From: an uncultured Cryomorphaceae bacterium
GTDB taxonomy: Bacteria; Bacteroidota; Bacteroidia; Flavobacteriales; Schleiferiaceae
DNA: 64,000 bases
Direction of reading: 5' to 3'
NCBI GenBank assembly: GCA_937120475.1
Contig: CAKZJV010000007.1
Span: forward strand, 1,876,068 to 1,940,067
Under the pieces are notes generated by a model. That model was not told the origin of the DNA and searched no databases. It worked only from the letters and a program-made list of their open reading frames with translations. The position numbers were made by a program, and so were the translations under genes. Each line of letters begins with the position of its first letter. The first letter of the stretch is position 1. Positions 8,343 to 16,723 of the stretch are shown one piece after another.

Positions 8343-8414
8343 TAGCCCCGGCAGGAATCGAACCTGCATCAAAAGTTTAGGAAACTTCTATTCTATCCAT
8401 TGAACTACGGGGCC
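8343..8414 (-). tRNA. tRNA-Arg (anticodon CCT)
   Basis: A 72-nt cloverleaf on the minus strand: acceptor GGCCCCG/CGGGGCT, D-arm GTTCAATGGATAGAAT, anticodon stem GAAGT/ACTTT with loop TTCCTAA, T-arm GCAGG/CCTGC. CCA is not encoded. It is the upstream member of a two-tRNA arginine unit with the CCG tRNA. Confidence 0.93.
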
Positions 8415-8563
8415 GCGCTAAGCGGCTGCAAATTTAGAAAAAACTTATACGCACACTATCCATACACAATACATCCGGCTAATTTGAGAGGGTTTCCACA
8501 CTTTAGGTGCTTTTTTGTATCATTGCGCTATTCGATTTGTTTAAACCTTAATCACTTTTCACC

Positions 8564-9118
8564 ATGAAAAAGTTACTTTTAGTTTTTGCCGCTTCAGCGG
8601 TATTGTTCTCTTGTTCTAAAGATGATGACAAGGACACCCAAAACCCTAATACTAACCTTACTCCCGCATCTGTACTGCCCGGAGAGTGGAAAATGATCGG
8701 AACCAAGCAGCAAGGTAGCAGCAGCTTCACCGGTGGCTCTATGAGCTGGGTTACCACGGGTTCCAATTTTAAAGGAACTGCCACTTTCAGCACCGGTCCT
8801 AATACGGTAGTTAGCAATTTTGGCTATGATTTTAAAATGGAGATGTCTTATGAGATAATGGGGCAAACCACCACACAAACTGTGGAGCAAACCATTCCGC
8901 AAACTCCCGCCAATAACACCTGGAGCATTAATTCGGCTGGCCAGTTAACCGGTTTTTCCACGGACCCTAGTGCTAATATGTCTACCATGGATATTACCAT
9001 TATAAGTGCTACTGAGATAGTGCTGACGGGTGTGGCTCAAATTACACAATCCGTACCGGGTATCGGTTCACAAACGGCTGATGTAGATATTGAGACTACC
9101 CTCCAGAAAGTACAATAA
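8564..9118 (+). CDS. Small secreted lipoprotein of unknown function
   Basis: 184 residues. The N-terminus MKKLLLVFAASAVLFSCSK is a lipoprotein signal with the lipobox cysteine at C17, followed by an acidic D/K-rich spacer (DDDKD) that in Bacteroidota often favours surface display. The rest is rich in Ser/Thr/Gly with alternating strands (about 35-180), including LPGEWKMIGT near the start, as in the lipocalin-like small lipoproteins of this phylum. It stands alone, ending at a strong bidirectional terminator. No function is recognised. Confidence 0.78.
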   Translation: MKKLLLVFAASAVLFSCSKDDDKDTQNPNTNLTPASVLPGEWKMIGTKQQGSSSFTGGSMSWVTTGSNFKGTATFSTGPNTVVSNFGYDFKMEMSYEIMGQTTTQTVEQTIPQTPANNTWSINSAGQLTGFSTDPSANMSTMDITIISATEIVLTGVAQITQSVPGIGSQTADVDIETTLQKVQ

Positions 9119-9137
9119 AAGGATTTTTAATCTTTGT

Positions 9138-9166
9138 AAAAAGGCCCCGCAAGCGGGGCCTTTTTT
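9138..9166. terminator. Bidirectional intrinsic terminator
   Basis: Near-perfect 13-bp stem (AAAAAGGCCCCGC at 9138-9150 with its complement at 9153-9165) has a 2-nt loop, a T tract on the plus side and an A tract giving T's on the minus side. It separates the convergent lipoprotein and threonine dehydrogenase genes and just enters the latter's stop. Confidence 0.92.
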
Positions 9167-10106
9167 ATTTTTTAAGGTTCTTCAGCATATCCTTTACCAT
9201 ATCCTCCAGGCCGTAGTCATTTTGCCAACCCCAGTCTTCGCGGGCTGCGCTATCATCAATACTTTGCGGCCATCCTAAAGCAATGGCATTACGCTCATCA
9301 ATATTGTAACTCATTTCAAACTCCGGGATATGCCTTTGAATGTGCCCGGCCAGGGTTTGCGGGTCAAAGCTAAAGGCCGCCAGGTTGTAGGAAGTGCGCA
9401 GTTTAACCTGCTCAGCCGGAGCCTCCATAATACCGATGGTCGCCTTAATAGCATCCGGCATATACATCATCGGCAAAGCCGTATCCTCCGCCAGGTAACA
9501 TTCGTACTTCTTATCCTTTAAAGCCTTGTGAAAAATATCCACCGCATAATCGGTGGTGCCCCCTCCCGGTTCAGTCTTGTAGGATATCAGCCCGGGGTAA
9601 CGGATACTGCGTACATCCACCCCGTACTTTTTATGGTAATAATTGCACCAAAGTTCTCCTGAAAGCTTGCTGATGCCATACACCGTTCCCGGGTCCATTA
9701 CCGTGTGTTGTGGCGTATCCGTTTTAGGCGTGGTAGGACCAAAGGCCGCAATACTACTAGGCCAATACAGTTTATGAATGTAACCATCCTTGGCTAGTTT
9801 AAGGGTATGAAAAAGGCTTTCCATGTTCAAATCCCAGCCCTTTTCCGGAAACTTCTCCGCTGTGGCAGAAAGCATGGCCACCAAGTGATAAACCTGGGTA
9901 ATTCCATGCTTTTGAATGATCTCCAGCATGCGGTTTCCGTCTTTAGCATCCAGGGTTTCAAACGGGCCACCCTCCATAACCGAGGGCGAGGCATTGCGGA
10001 TATCTGTAGCTACTACCTTATCGTTTCCATACCCTTCGCGCAATTGTTCCACCAGGTCCGTACCAATTTGGCCGGAAGCTCCCAGCACCAGGATTTTTTC
10101 AGACAT
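9165..10106 (-). CDS. L-threonine 3-dehydrogenase, SDR type
   Basis: 313 residues. The Rossmann motif GASGQIG (9-15) opens an extended SDR/epimerase fold. The catalytic YGISK (Y-x3-K) lies near 143-147. The segments GGTTDYAVDIFHKAL and LPMMYMPDAIKATI are characteristic of the bacterial short-chain L-threonine dehydrogenase group rather than sugar epimerases. Reaction: L-threonine + NAD+ to 2-amino-3-oxobutyrate. No partner ligase (Kbl) is in the window. It is convergent with a lipoprotein gene and divergent from the Nramp-like gene. Confidence 0.88.
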   Translation of the reverse strand: MSEKILVLGASGQIGTDLVEQLREGYGNDKVVATDIRNASPSVMEGGPFETLDAKDGNRMLEIIQKHGITQVYHLVAMLSATAEKFPEKGWDLNMESLFHTLKLAKDGYIHKLYWPSSIAAFGPTTPKTDTPQHTVMDPGTVYGISKLSGELWCNYYHKKYGVDVRSIRYPGLISYKTEPGGGTTDYAVDIFHKALKDKKYECYLAEDTALPMMYMPDAIKATIGIMEAPAEQVKLRTSYNLAAFSFDPQTLAGHIQRHIPEFEMSYNIDERNAIALGWPQSIDDSAAREDWGWQNDYGLEDMVKDMLKNLKK

Positions 10107-10122
10107 ACTTTACAGTTTGCCG

Positions 10123-10130
10123 CAAATATA
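10123..10130 (-). promoter_or_regulatory. Bacteroidota -7 element for threonine dehydrogenase
   Basis: On the minus strand TATATTTG matches TAnnTTTG exactly, 16 nt before the start codon at 10106. Inferred leader about 10 nt. Confidence 0.55.
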
Positions 10131-10200
10131 CAGTTTGACCTATTTCCGGGATTCCCGGCAAGTAAGGCTTTTTCTTATTTTGTGCTTCTTTAAAACCTGA

Positions 10201-11478
10201 ATGAACAGCCGTTTATCCCGTTTTTTAAAATCACTGGGGCCGGGCATCCTTTTCGCCAGCACCTGCATAGGCGTAAGCCACCTGGTACAGAGCAGCCGGG
10301 CCGGTGCTCTTTATGGCTTTGGTTTGCTGTGGGCCGTTTTAATCGCCAATATTCTCAAATACCCCTTTTTCGAATACGGCTCACGCTACGCCAATATTAA
10401 AGGGAAGAGTATTATTGACGGCTACCGCCAGAAGGGTTTATGGGTACTGGGGCTATACTTCCTGATTGTAATGGGCTCCATGTTTTTTGTAGCGGCCGCA
10501 GTAGGGGCAGTTACGGCAGCCTTTATGGACAACCTCTTTGGCCTTAGTCAGCAGTTTCCCAATCTGGCCGGATGGTGGCCTACGCTCGGGCTTTTTGCTA
10601 TCTGCATAGTAATCCTCCTTATCGGGGCGTACAAAGTGTTGGACTCGCTGATTAAGATTATTGGCAGCGTACTGCTCATTTCTACATTGGCCGCCTTAAT
10701 ACTCACTCTATTTAAAGGCCCGGTAGCCCAACCTTTTCATTTTTTTGAGCCTTCTGTTTTTAATCCCGGTGATGGGGGCTTCTTGTTCCTCATTGCTTTG
10801 ATGGGGTGGATGCCTACCGCGCTGGATCTTTCCGCCTGGAACAGTTTATGGACCCTCGAACGTATCAGGCAAACCGGCTACCACCCCAGCCTCAGGGAAA
10901 CCCTGAATGAGTTCGGTTTCGGTTATTGGACTTCCGCTACACTGGCCCCCTGCTTTGTGCTGTTGGGAGCTTACCTCATTTATGGTTCAGGCCAGGTGCT
11001 ACCGGCCGCTGCGGGCGACTTTGCCCATGCCATTGTGCAAATGTTTACCCAATCCATCGGTTCATGGAGCTACCTGTTGATCGCGGCCTCCGCCTTTTCC
11101 GTGATGTTCGGTACCTGTATTGCCGTGTTTGACGGTTATGCCCGCACCACTGAACGCGTTTTACAGTTATTCCGTTCCCGACCTTCACAACAAGCAACGG
11201 CCAACGGCCCTTTATACCGCATCACGCTATTGGCCATTGCCGTGGGAGCCTTACTGATTATCCTTCGTTTTGGGTCGTCCTTAAAATCGCTGGTCGATTT
11301 GGCTACCTCCATTTCCTTTGTACTGGCTCCCTTTATTGCCATTCTGAACTTTCGCCTGGTAACCGGTAAAGATATTCCCCAACATCAGCAACCGGGACGC
11401 CTGCTACGGTGGCTGAGCTACCTGGGTATCCTTTTCCTGATTGCTTTTTCAGGGATATATGTATGGTGGGTGCTTTAA
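10201..11478 (+). CDS. Nramp-related membrane transporter lacking the canonical metal motifs
   Basis: 425 residues with about eleven hydrophobic helices. Overall it is Nramp/SLC11-like: an opening LGPGILFAS aligns with the family GPGFL segment, and the phenylalanine-rich tail matches MntH length. However, the TM1 metal motif DPGN is replaced by GVSH (IGVSHLVQSSRAGA) and the TM6 motif MPH is MPT (GWMPTALDLSAW). In characterised Nramps these residues bind Mn2+/Fe2+, so ordinary metal-proton symport is doubtful. It stands alone between tdh (divergent) and trhO. Start at 10201 chosen because it directly precedes the first helix. Confidence 0.8.
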   Translation: MNSRLSRFLKSLGPGILFASTCIGVSHLVQSSRAGALYGFGLLWAVLIANILKYPFFEYGSRYANIKGKSIIDGYRQKGLWVLGLYFLIVMGSMFFVAAAVGAVTAAFMDNLFGLSQQFPNLAGWWPTLGLFAICIVILLIGAYKVLDSLIKIIGSVLLISTLAALILTLFKGPVAQPFHFFEPSVFNPGDGGFLFLIALMGWMPTALDLSAWNSLWTLERIRQTGYHPSLRETLNEFGFGYWTSATLAPCFVLLGAYLIYGSGQVLPAAAGDFAHAIVQMFTQSIGSWSYLLIAASAFSVMFGTCIAVFDGYARTTERVLQLFRSRPSQQATANGPLYRITLLAIAVGALLIILRFGSSLKSLVDLATSISFVLAPFIAILNFRLVTGKDIPQHQQPGRLLRWLSYLGILFLIAFSGIYVWWVL

Positions 11479-11530
11479 AAGCTAACTCACTGAAGATGCT
11501 TAAATTTGCTGCCCGGAAAATGAAAAGCTG

Positions 11531-12583
11531 ATGGATCCCAACGCTGGTAAAAAAGGATTGTATAATAAAGAAGGCCGTGAGCAACTTCTGAAAAGGTTAG
11601 AGGCCGAAGATTTCAAGCGCAGAACGGTTTCCTTTTACCGCTATGTGATTATAGATGATGCCCATGCCCTTCGCGACCGGCTTTACCAGGAATGGCAAGA
11701 GCTAAATTGCCTGGGGCGCATTTACCTGGCTGAAGAAGGAGTCAACGCCCAAATGAATGTTCCGGAACACCACTGGGCGGAGTTTGTGGAAAAGCTATAT
11801 GCCCACCCTGAATTTCGTGACATCCCCTTTAAAATAGCCGTAGAAGACGATGGAAAATCCTTTTTGAAGCTTACCGTTAAAGTGCGCAATAAAATTGTAG
11901 CGGATGGCCTGAGCATGGAAGACTATGACGTAACCAACGTTGGCCAGCACCTTAACGCCCACCAATGGAACGAGGCCATGGATAGCGGTAAGGCCATTGT
12001 GGTGGATATCCGGAATCATTACGAAAATGAAATCGGTCACTTTGAAGGAGCTCTTTTACCGGAAGCCGAAACCTTTCGTGAGGAATTACCGGAAGTACTG
12101 GAAATGCTGAAAGGCAAGGAAGACCAAAAGGTATTGCTGTATTGTACCGGTGGCATACGCTGCGAAAAAACCAGTGCTTACCTCAAGCACCACGGCTTTA
12201 AGGATGTCAACCAATTACACGGTGGTATTATCGACTATGCCCGCCAGATCAAAGAGGAGGAACTACCCAACAAATTCCGGGGTAAAAATTTTGTTTTTGA
12301 TGAAAGACTGGGCGAAGGCATCAGCGGAGAAATAATTTCACGGTGCCACCAATGCGGTGAACCCTGTGACACCCACGTAAATTGTGCGAATAAAGACTGT
12401 AACCTGCTTTTTATTCAGTGCAAAGCCTGCGCTGAAAAAATGGAGCACACCTGTAGTGACGAATGCCTGAACGTAATTCACATGGATTTAGAAGAGCAAA
12501 AAAAACTGCGCCAGCAAAGAGATCAGAAAAAGCGCTTCCACAGCCATCGTAAACCCGAAGGCAAACTCAAAAAGTTCGGATAG
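11531..12583 (+). CDS. trhO: tRNA uridine(34) hydroxylase / rhodanese-related protein TrhO
   Basis: 350 residues. An N-terminal acylphosphatase-like domain (about 35-130, containing [16 protein letters not shown]) precedes a rhodanese domain (about 140-240) with the active-site loop CTGGIRCEK (C205). A C-terminal Cys-rich region follows ([26 protein letters not shown]) and then a basic tail. This matches the YceA/TrhO family, which makes 5-hydroxyuridine at tRNA position 34 in an O2-dependent way. The Cys-rich end suggests a metal site. It lies 52 nt after the Nramp-like gene. Confidence 0.93.
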   Translation: MDPNAGKKGLYNKEGREQLLKRLEAEDFKRRTVSFYRYVIIDDAHALRDRLYQEWQELNCLGRIYLAEEGVNAQMNVPEHHWAEFVEKLYAHPEFRDIPFKIAVEDDGKSFLKLTVKVRNKIVADGLSMEDYDVTNVGQHLNAHQWNEAMDSGKAIVVDIRNHYENEIGHFEGALLPEAETFREELPEVLEMLKGKEDQKVLLYCTGGIRCEKTSAYLKHHGFKDVNQLHGGIIDYARQIKEEELPNKFRGKNFVFDERLGEGISGEIISRCHQCGEPCDTHVNCANKDCNLLFIQCKACAEKMEHTCSDECLNVIHMDLEEQKKLRQQRDQKKRFHSHRKPEGKLKKFG

Positions 12584-12663
12584 AGCAAGGATGTCAGTAT
12601 CTCCGAGCCAACCTTTTATTAATCTTGCCGTCTATACAATATCAAACCCTTAATTTCAACCTG

Positions 12664-14355
12664 ATGAAGAATCTACTACTACCTGGTGTAGCTCTATGCC
12701 TGATGCTTACCACCAAAACCACACATGCCCAATTTACAGACTCCATGGAGGTTAATACCCTCAAGATAAAAATGTTTGCTGATGGAGGGTTAGGCGAGGT
12801 ACACGTATTGGACAATGGCACCTATAAACCGTTGTTGTACGCCCAAAACCTGTGGATCGGGGGAAGGGATGCCAACGGCATGCTGCACACCTCCACCCAA
12901 ACCTACCGGCAGTCCCCTACGCTCATCGGCTTTCGTGCCGGGCCCATCTCCAACGACCCTAATGTAAGTACGGTTTACAACGATGTGTACCATGTAAAAC
13001 TCCAAACCATCAGTGATTTTGTGAACGGTAACACCAGTGGTATTCCCCCGGAAATTGCCAACTGGCCAGCCCACGGTAACACCATGATGGGGGAAGCCGC
13101 TGACCTGGCACCTTTTGTGGATGTGGATAACGATGGCAACTACAACCCCGCCAACGGAGATTACCCGGATATTAAGGGAGACGAAGCTTTATTCGCCATT
13201 TTTAATGATCAAAATCACCGCCCCAATGAAGGCATGGGCCTTGAAATACACGCCATGGTATATGCTTACAATACCGGAGGTATTGAAGACAGTATCATTT
13301 TTATGGAGTACACGGTTTTCAACCGCACCACCCAATCGTATGTTGATGTTTATATGTCTTCATGGGTAGATTTTGATCTCGGCAATTCCACGGACGACCT
13401 TATGGGAACCAACATTGAAGCTGATGCTATTTTCTGCTACAATTCCAATTCCATTGATGCGGGGCCATTGGGTTTCGGAAATTACCTGGCCTCCTGTGGC
13501 CTGAGGGTTTTGAAAGGCCCACCCGCAGATTTTTTTGATGGGGTGGATAACGACCGGGATGGCTGCGTAGATGGTGTTTTGATAAATGGCATATGCCAGA
13601 GCGAAAGCCCCCCTAATATTCGTGAACATTATAAAATGTCGGGTAGCATGGCCTACGCCCGATCTGGCTCAGGAGGAAATTCTAACACCACTGATCCTTC
13701 TGCCCCTCTTCAGTTTTATAATTATATGAAAGGTCTTTGGAAAAACGGTAACCCCTTGGTTATTGAAAGCCCCGATGGTTTTCTGGGGGCTAATAATGGG
13801 GATGGATATACCCCGGCCGCTACAGGTACCGCTGTTAACTACATCTACCCCGGGAATAGTGTAGATGCTTCCGGAGCTTTCGGACCGCAGGCCCCGGTAA
13901 ATTGGTTCGCCTCTCCCAACAACAATTCCGATGTAAGGTCATTGGCTAATATGGGGCCGTTCAGAATACAGGCCGGGCAGTCGTTTAAGGTAGATATGGC
14001 CATCGTTTGGAGCCGGGATTCCAGCCTCACCAAAAGCTTTACCAATATCAATGATCGCCTGGATAGCTTAGAAGGGAACTTTAACAACCAACCCGTTCGC
14101 AATGTGAGCCTGAGAGACCTCTCTTTGAGAAACGCTTATTCGGTTCTTTATAATACTCGTACTCAAAACTGGATGATTGATAATCATTCGGGCCGGGATC
14201 TTCACTTTGACATCGTAACCAGTACCGGGCAATTGCTAAAAACCATTACCGCTCCCAGTGGCTCTCCTACTTCAGTTCCTGCTGGTTCAGTATCCAATGG
14301 AGTGTACTTGTTGGTAAACCATGAAGGCGGCCAGGTACATAAGATTATGTACTAG
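12664..14355 (+). CDS. Secreted protein with type IX secretion sorting domain
   Basis: 563 residues from the ATG at 12664; a longer frame from 12625 would hide the signal peptide. Residues 1-24 are a Sec signal ending HAQ. The large middle part shows repeats of polar strands and Asp-rich segments resembling calcium sites (DVDNDGNYNPANGDYP, DGVDNDRDGC). The last ~70 residues (SVLYNTRTQNW...GVYLLVNHEGGQVHKIMY) have the pattern of a type-A T9SS C-terminal signal: a strand, an SxGQxL turn, GVYLL, and a basic end. It is probably exported to the cell surface. The function of the passenger region is not recognised. Confidence 0.8.
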   Translation: MKNLLLPGVALCLMLTTKTTHAQFTDSMEVNTLKIKMFADGGLGEVHVLDNGTYKPLLYAQNLWIGGRDANGMLHTSTQTYRQSPTLIGFRAGPISNDPNVSTVYNDVYHVKLQTISDFVNGNTSGIPPEIANWPAHGNTMMGEAADLAPFVDVDNDGNYNPANGDYPDIKGDEALFAIFNDQNHRPNEGMGLEIHAMVYAYNTGGIEDSIIFMEYTVFNRTTQSYVDVYMSSWVDFDLGNSTDDLMGTNIEADAIFCYNSNSIDAGPLGFGNYLASCGLRVLKGPPADFFDGVDNDRDGCVDGVLINGICQSESPPNIREHYKMSGSMAYARSGSGGNSNTTDPSAPLQFYNYMKGLWKNGNPLVIESPDGFLGANNGDGYTPAATGTAVNYIYPGNSVDASGAFGPQAPVNWFASPNNNSDVRSLANMGPFRIQAGQSFKVDMAIVWSRDSSLTKSFTNINDRLDSLEGNFNNQPVRNVSLRDLSLRNAYSVLYNTRTQNWMIDNHSGRDLHFDIVTSTGQLLKTITAPSGSPTSVPAGSVSNGVYLLVNHEGGQVHKIMY

Positions 14356-14371
14356 ATAACCCCACTTAAAC

Positions 14372-14445
14372 ATAGCTCACTGATTTTTGTCATTTTCTGT
14401 AGATAAGAATTTATCTAGATTTGAAATTTAAAATCAGTGAGCTAT
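14372..14445 (+). promoter_or_regulatory. 16-bp inverted repeat reaching the hmgA start codon
   Basis: ATAGCTCACTGATTTT (14372-14387) is exactly complementary to AAAATCAGTGAGCTAT (14430-14445), and the right arm includes the first two bases of the hmgA ATG. The promoter lies between the arms. Read-through RNA from upstream would fold and bury the hmgA start, whereas hmgA's own message would carry only the right arm. Confidence 0.7.
14416..14423 (+). promoter_or_regulatory. Bacteroidota -7 element for hmgA
   Basis: TAGATTTG matches TAnnTTTG exactly. The inferred start of transcription, about 14430, coincides with the beginning of the right inverted-repeat arm. Confidence 0.6.
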
Positions 14446-15604
14446 GCCTTTTTATCACCAACTCGGTAAAATTCCCCATAAACGCCATACCACCTTTAAA
14501 AAACCGGATGGTGGTTACTACTACGAACAACTTTTCGGTACTGAAGGCTTCAGTGGCATGTCTTCACTATTGTACCATGTTCACCGGCCTACCCAGGTAA
14601 AGCAAATAAAAGAGGTTAAGGACGTTACCCCCAAAGTGGCCGTAGCCCGTAACATTACCAGTCGTATGCTACAGGGCTGGCAGGTAAAACCAACTAAGGA
14701 TTATCTCGATTCGCGAATTCCCGTGCTGGTGAACAACGATCTGCATATTTCACTGGCCGCTCCGCAGGAATCGCAAAAAGACTATTTCTACAAAAATGCC
14801 GATGCCGATGAAATGATTTTTGTGCATAAAGGTAGCGGTAAGCTGCGCACCCTTTTGGGCACTATCCATTTTGGATACGGTGATTACCTGGTGGTTCCCC
14901 GGGGTATGATTTACCAGATTGAATTTGATACTGCGGATAACCGGCTGTTTATTGTCGATTCCTTCTCACCTATTTACACCCCCAAGCGCTACCGCAATCA
15001 TTTTGGTCAGCTACTGGAGCACTCTCCCTTTTGTGAGCGTGACCTGCGCACCCCACAGGACCTGGAAACGCACGATGAGAAGGGCGAATTCCCTATAAAA
15101 ATACGCAAGGAAGGAATGCTGCATGAGTTGGTGTACGCCACCCACCCTTTTGATGTGGTTGGTTGGGACGGCTACAACTTTCCTTATGCCTTCAACATTA
15201 AAGATTTTGAGCCGATTACCGGACGTGTTCATCAGCCACCACCCGTTCATCAAACTTTTGAAGCCCACAACTTTGTAGTGTGTTCCTTTTGCCCGCGCCT
15301 GTACGATTACCACCCCGAGGCCGTACCTGCACCTTACAACCATAGCAATATTGACAGTGATGAGGTACTGTATTATGTGGATGGTGATTTTATGAGCCGC
15401 AATCACGTAGATAAAGGCTACATCAGCCTGCATCCGGCCGGTATCCCGCACGGGCCGCATCCCGGGGCTATGGAACGCTCTATCGGTCAAACCAAAACTG
15501 AGGAGCTGGCCGTAATGGTAGATACCTTCAAGCCTTTGCGCCTTACGCAGGCCGCATTGGATATTGACGATGGCGACTATTGGAAAAGCTGGGTGGAAGA
15601 ATAA
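14444..15604 (+). CDS. hmgA: Homogentisate 1,2-dioxygenase
   Basis: 386 residues. It opens the ring of homogentisate to maleylacetoacetate in tyrosine breakdown. The cupin core contains YLVVPRGMIYQIEF (first cupin) and the Fe(II) ligand region HPAGIPHGPHPGAME with the upstream acidic IDSDEVLYYVDGDF. The N-terminal PFYHQLGKIPHKRH and CPRLYDYHPEAVPAPYNHSN are family hallmarks. About 385 residues is usual for the Bacteroidota form, shorter than the ~440 of animals. hppD (the preceding step) lies 1.1 kb downstream, beyond an oppositely oriented PLP enzyme whose stop abuts this one with no gap. Confidence 0.96.
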   Translation: MPFYHQLGKIPHKRHTTFKKPDGGYYYEQLFGTEGFSGMSSLLYHVHRPTQVKQIKEVKDVTPKVAVARNITSRMLQGWQVKPTKDYLDSRIPVLVNNDLHISLAAPQESQKDYFYKNADADEMIFVHKGSGKLRTLLGTIHFGYGDYLVVPRGMIYQIEFDTADNRLFIVDSFSPIYTPKRYRNHFGQLLEHSPFCERDLRTPQDLETHDEKGEFPIKIRKEGMLHELVYATHPFDVVGWDGYNFPYAFNIKDFEPITGRVHQPPPVHQTFEAHNFVVCSFCPRLYDYHPEAVPAPYNHSNIDSDEVLYYVDGDFMSRNHVDKGYISLHPAGIPHGPHPGAMERSIGQTKTEELAVMVDTFKPLRLTQAALDIDDGDYWKSWVEE

Positions 15605-16582
15605 TCAGAGAAACCCGTTTTTCTTCATCCACTTTTCATTGTACAGCTTGCTGAGGTAGCTAATGCCATGGTCTGGCAGTAGTACCACTACTTTATCCTG
15701 CGGGCCGAAGTGTTCACGATATTGAAACACCCCCTCCAGTGCCGCACCTCCCGAGGGTCCGGTCATTATGGCTTCTTCCCGGCTCAATTTCAAAGCTTGT
15801 AGCAAGCTGGGTTTATCCTGTACCTGGATAAATTCATCAATGTATTCAAACAGCACGGTGGAAGGAATGATATTTTTACCAACTCCCTCCAGTTTATAGG
15901 GCTTAATCTCCGTTTCATCCAACTGGCCGGTACGCGCAAATTTGGTCAGTACCGAACCTACGGCATCCACACCCAAAACCCTTAAAGAGTTTTTTTGCTC
16001 CTTCAGGTATTTTGCCGTGCCGGATATAGTACCTCCCGTACCTACGCAGCAAACATAATGAGTGATTTCTCCCCCGGTTTGCTGCCATATTTCGGGGCCG
16101 GTGCCGTGGTAGTGGGCTTCCACGTTGGCCTCGTTATAATATTGATTCACATAAATAGAGTTGCATGTTTCCTCGTGCAACATCCTCGCCCGGGAATAAT
16201 AGGATTCAGGGTCATCCGGCTTAGCATCCTTGGGGCACATGATAACCTCGGCACCGTAAGCTTCCAAAACGGCCTTTTTTTCTTTCGAGATTTTGGTGGT
16301 GGTAAACAATACGCAATGATACCCCTTCAGGGCCGCCACCATTGCCAGGCTCCTGCCCGTATTACCGGAAGTGGACTCTATAATAGTGCCTCCCGGGCTC
16401 AGAACCCCTTCTTCTTCGGCTTTTGCGATAATGTAATGCGCAATACGGTCTTTGGCGGAGTGGCCGGGGTTGGCCGCCTCCAACTTGGCCCAAACCTGGG
16501 TATTTAATTCTTCAGACAGCCTTTGAAGACGTATTAGCGGAGTGTTTCCTACCGTTTCAAGAATATTGTTTTTACCCGTCAC
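15605..16582 (-). CDS. PLP-dependent cystathionine beta-synthase-like enzyme (no CBS domains)
   Basis: 325 residues from the GTG at 16582. A longer frame would begin with a TTG at 16612 that lies inside the -7 promoter element and is therefore excluded. The fold-type II motifs are present: the PLP lysine in NPGHSAKDR, the substrate loop STSGNTG, and the glycine-rich phosphate loop GTGGTISGTAK. The segment VDAVGSVLTKF favours cystathionine beta-synthase over O-acetylserine sulfhydrylase. The regulatory CBS pair of the animal enzyme is absent. It is convergent with hmgA and divergent from hppD. Confidence 0.87.
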   Translation of the reverse strand: MTGKNNILETVGNTPLIRLQRLSEELNTQVWAKLEAANPGHSAKDRIAHYIIAKAEEEGVLSPGGTIIESTSGNTGRSLAMVAALKGYHCVLFTTTKISKEKKAVLEAYGAEVIMCPKDAKPDDPESYYSRARMLHEETCNSIYVNQYYNEANVEAHYHGTGPEIWQQTGGEITHYVCCVGTGGTISGTAKYLKEQKNSLRVLGVDAVGSVLTKFARTGQLDETEIKPYKLEGVGKNIIPSTVLFEYIDEFIQVQDKPSLLQALKLSREEAIMTGPSGGAALEGVFQYREHFGPQDKVVVLLPDHGISYLSKLYNEKWMKKNGFL

Positions 16583-16609
16583 CAAGCGATACGTTGAGTA
16601 TAAGAGCCG

Positions 16610-16617
16610 CAAAAGTA
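16610..16617 (-). promoter_or_regulatory. Bacteroidota -7 element for the CBS-like gene
   Basis: On the minus strand TACTTTTG matches TAnnTTTG exactly. It sits 27 nt before the GTG chosen as start and contains the spurious TTG start. Confidence 0.58.
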
Positions 16618-16697
16618 CGAGCCTATCCCTAAAAACCTAATCGTCCTGATACTCTTTCTAAATAGGCTCATTCACCTCAAGGCCCCTAAACATTTTT

Positions 16698-16705
16698 TAC
16701 CTTTG
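16698..16705 (+). promoter_or_regulatory. Bacteroidota -7 element for hppD
   Basis: TACCTTTG matches TAnnTTTG exactly, 18 nt before the hppD ATG. It contains a TTG at 16703 that otherwise looks like an alternative start. Confidence 0.62.
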
Positions 16706-16723
16706 TCATTAAAGCAAACAACT

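Noticed and set aside
12625-12663. Longer start for the T9SS cargo gene
   Set aside because: It would bury the signal peptide, which begins exactly at the ATG at 12664.
16583-16612. N-terminal extension of the CBS-like enzyme to TTG 16612
   Set aside because: That TTG is part of an exact -7 promoter element on the same strand, so it is not transcribed.
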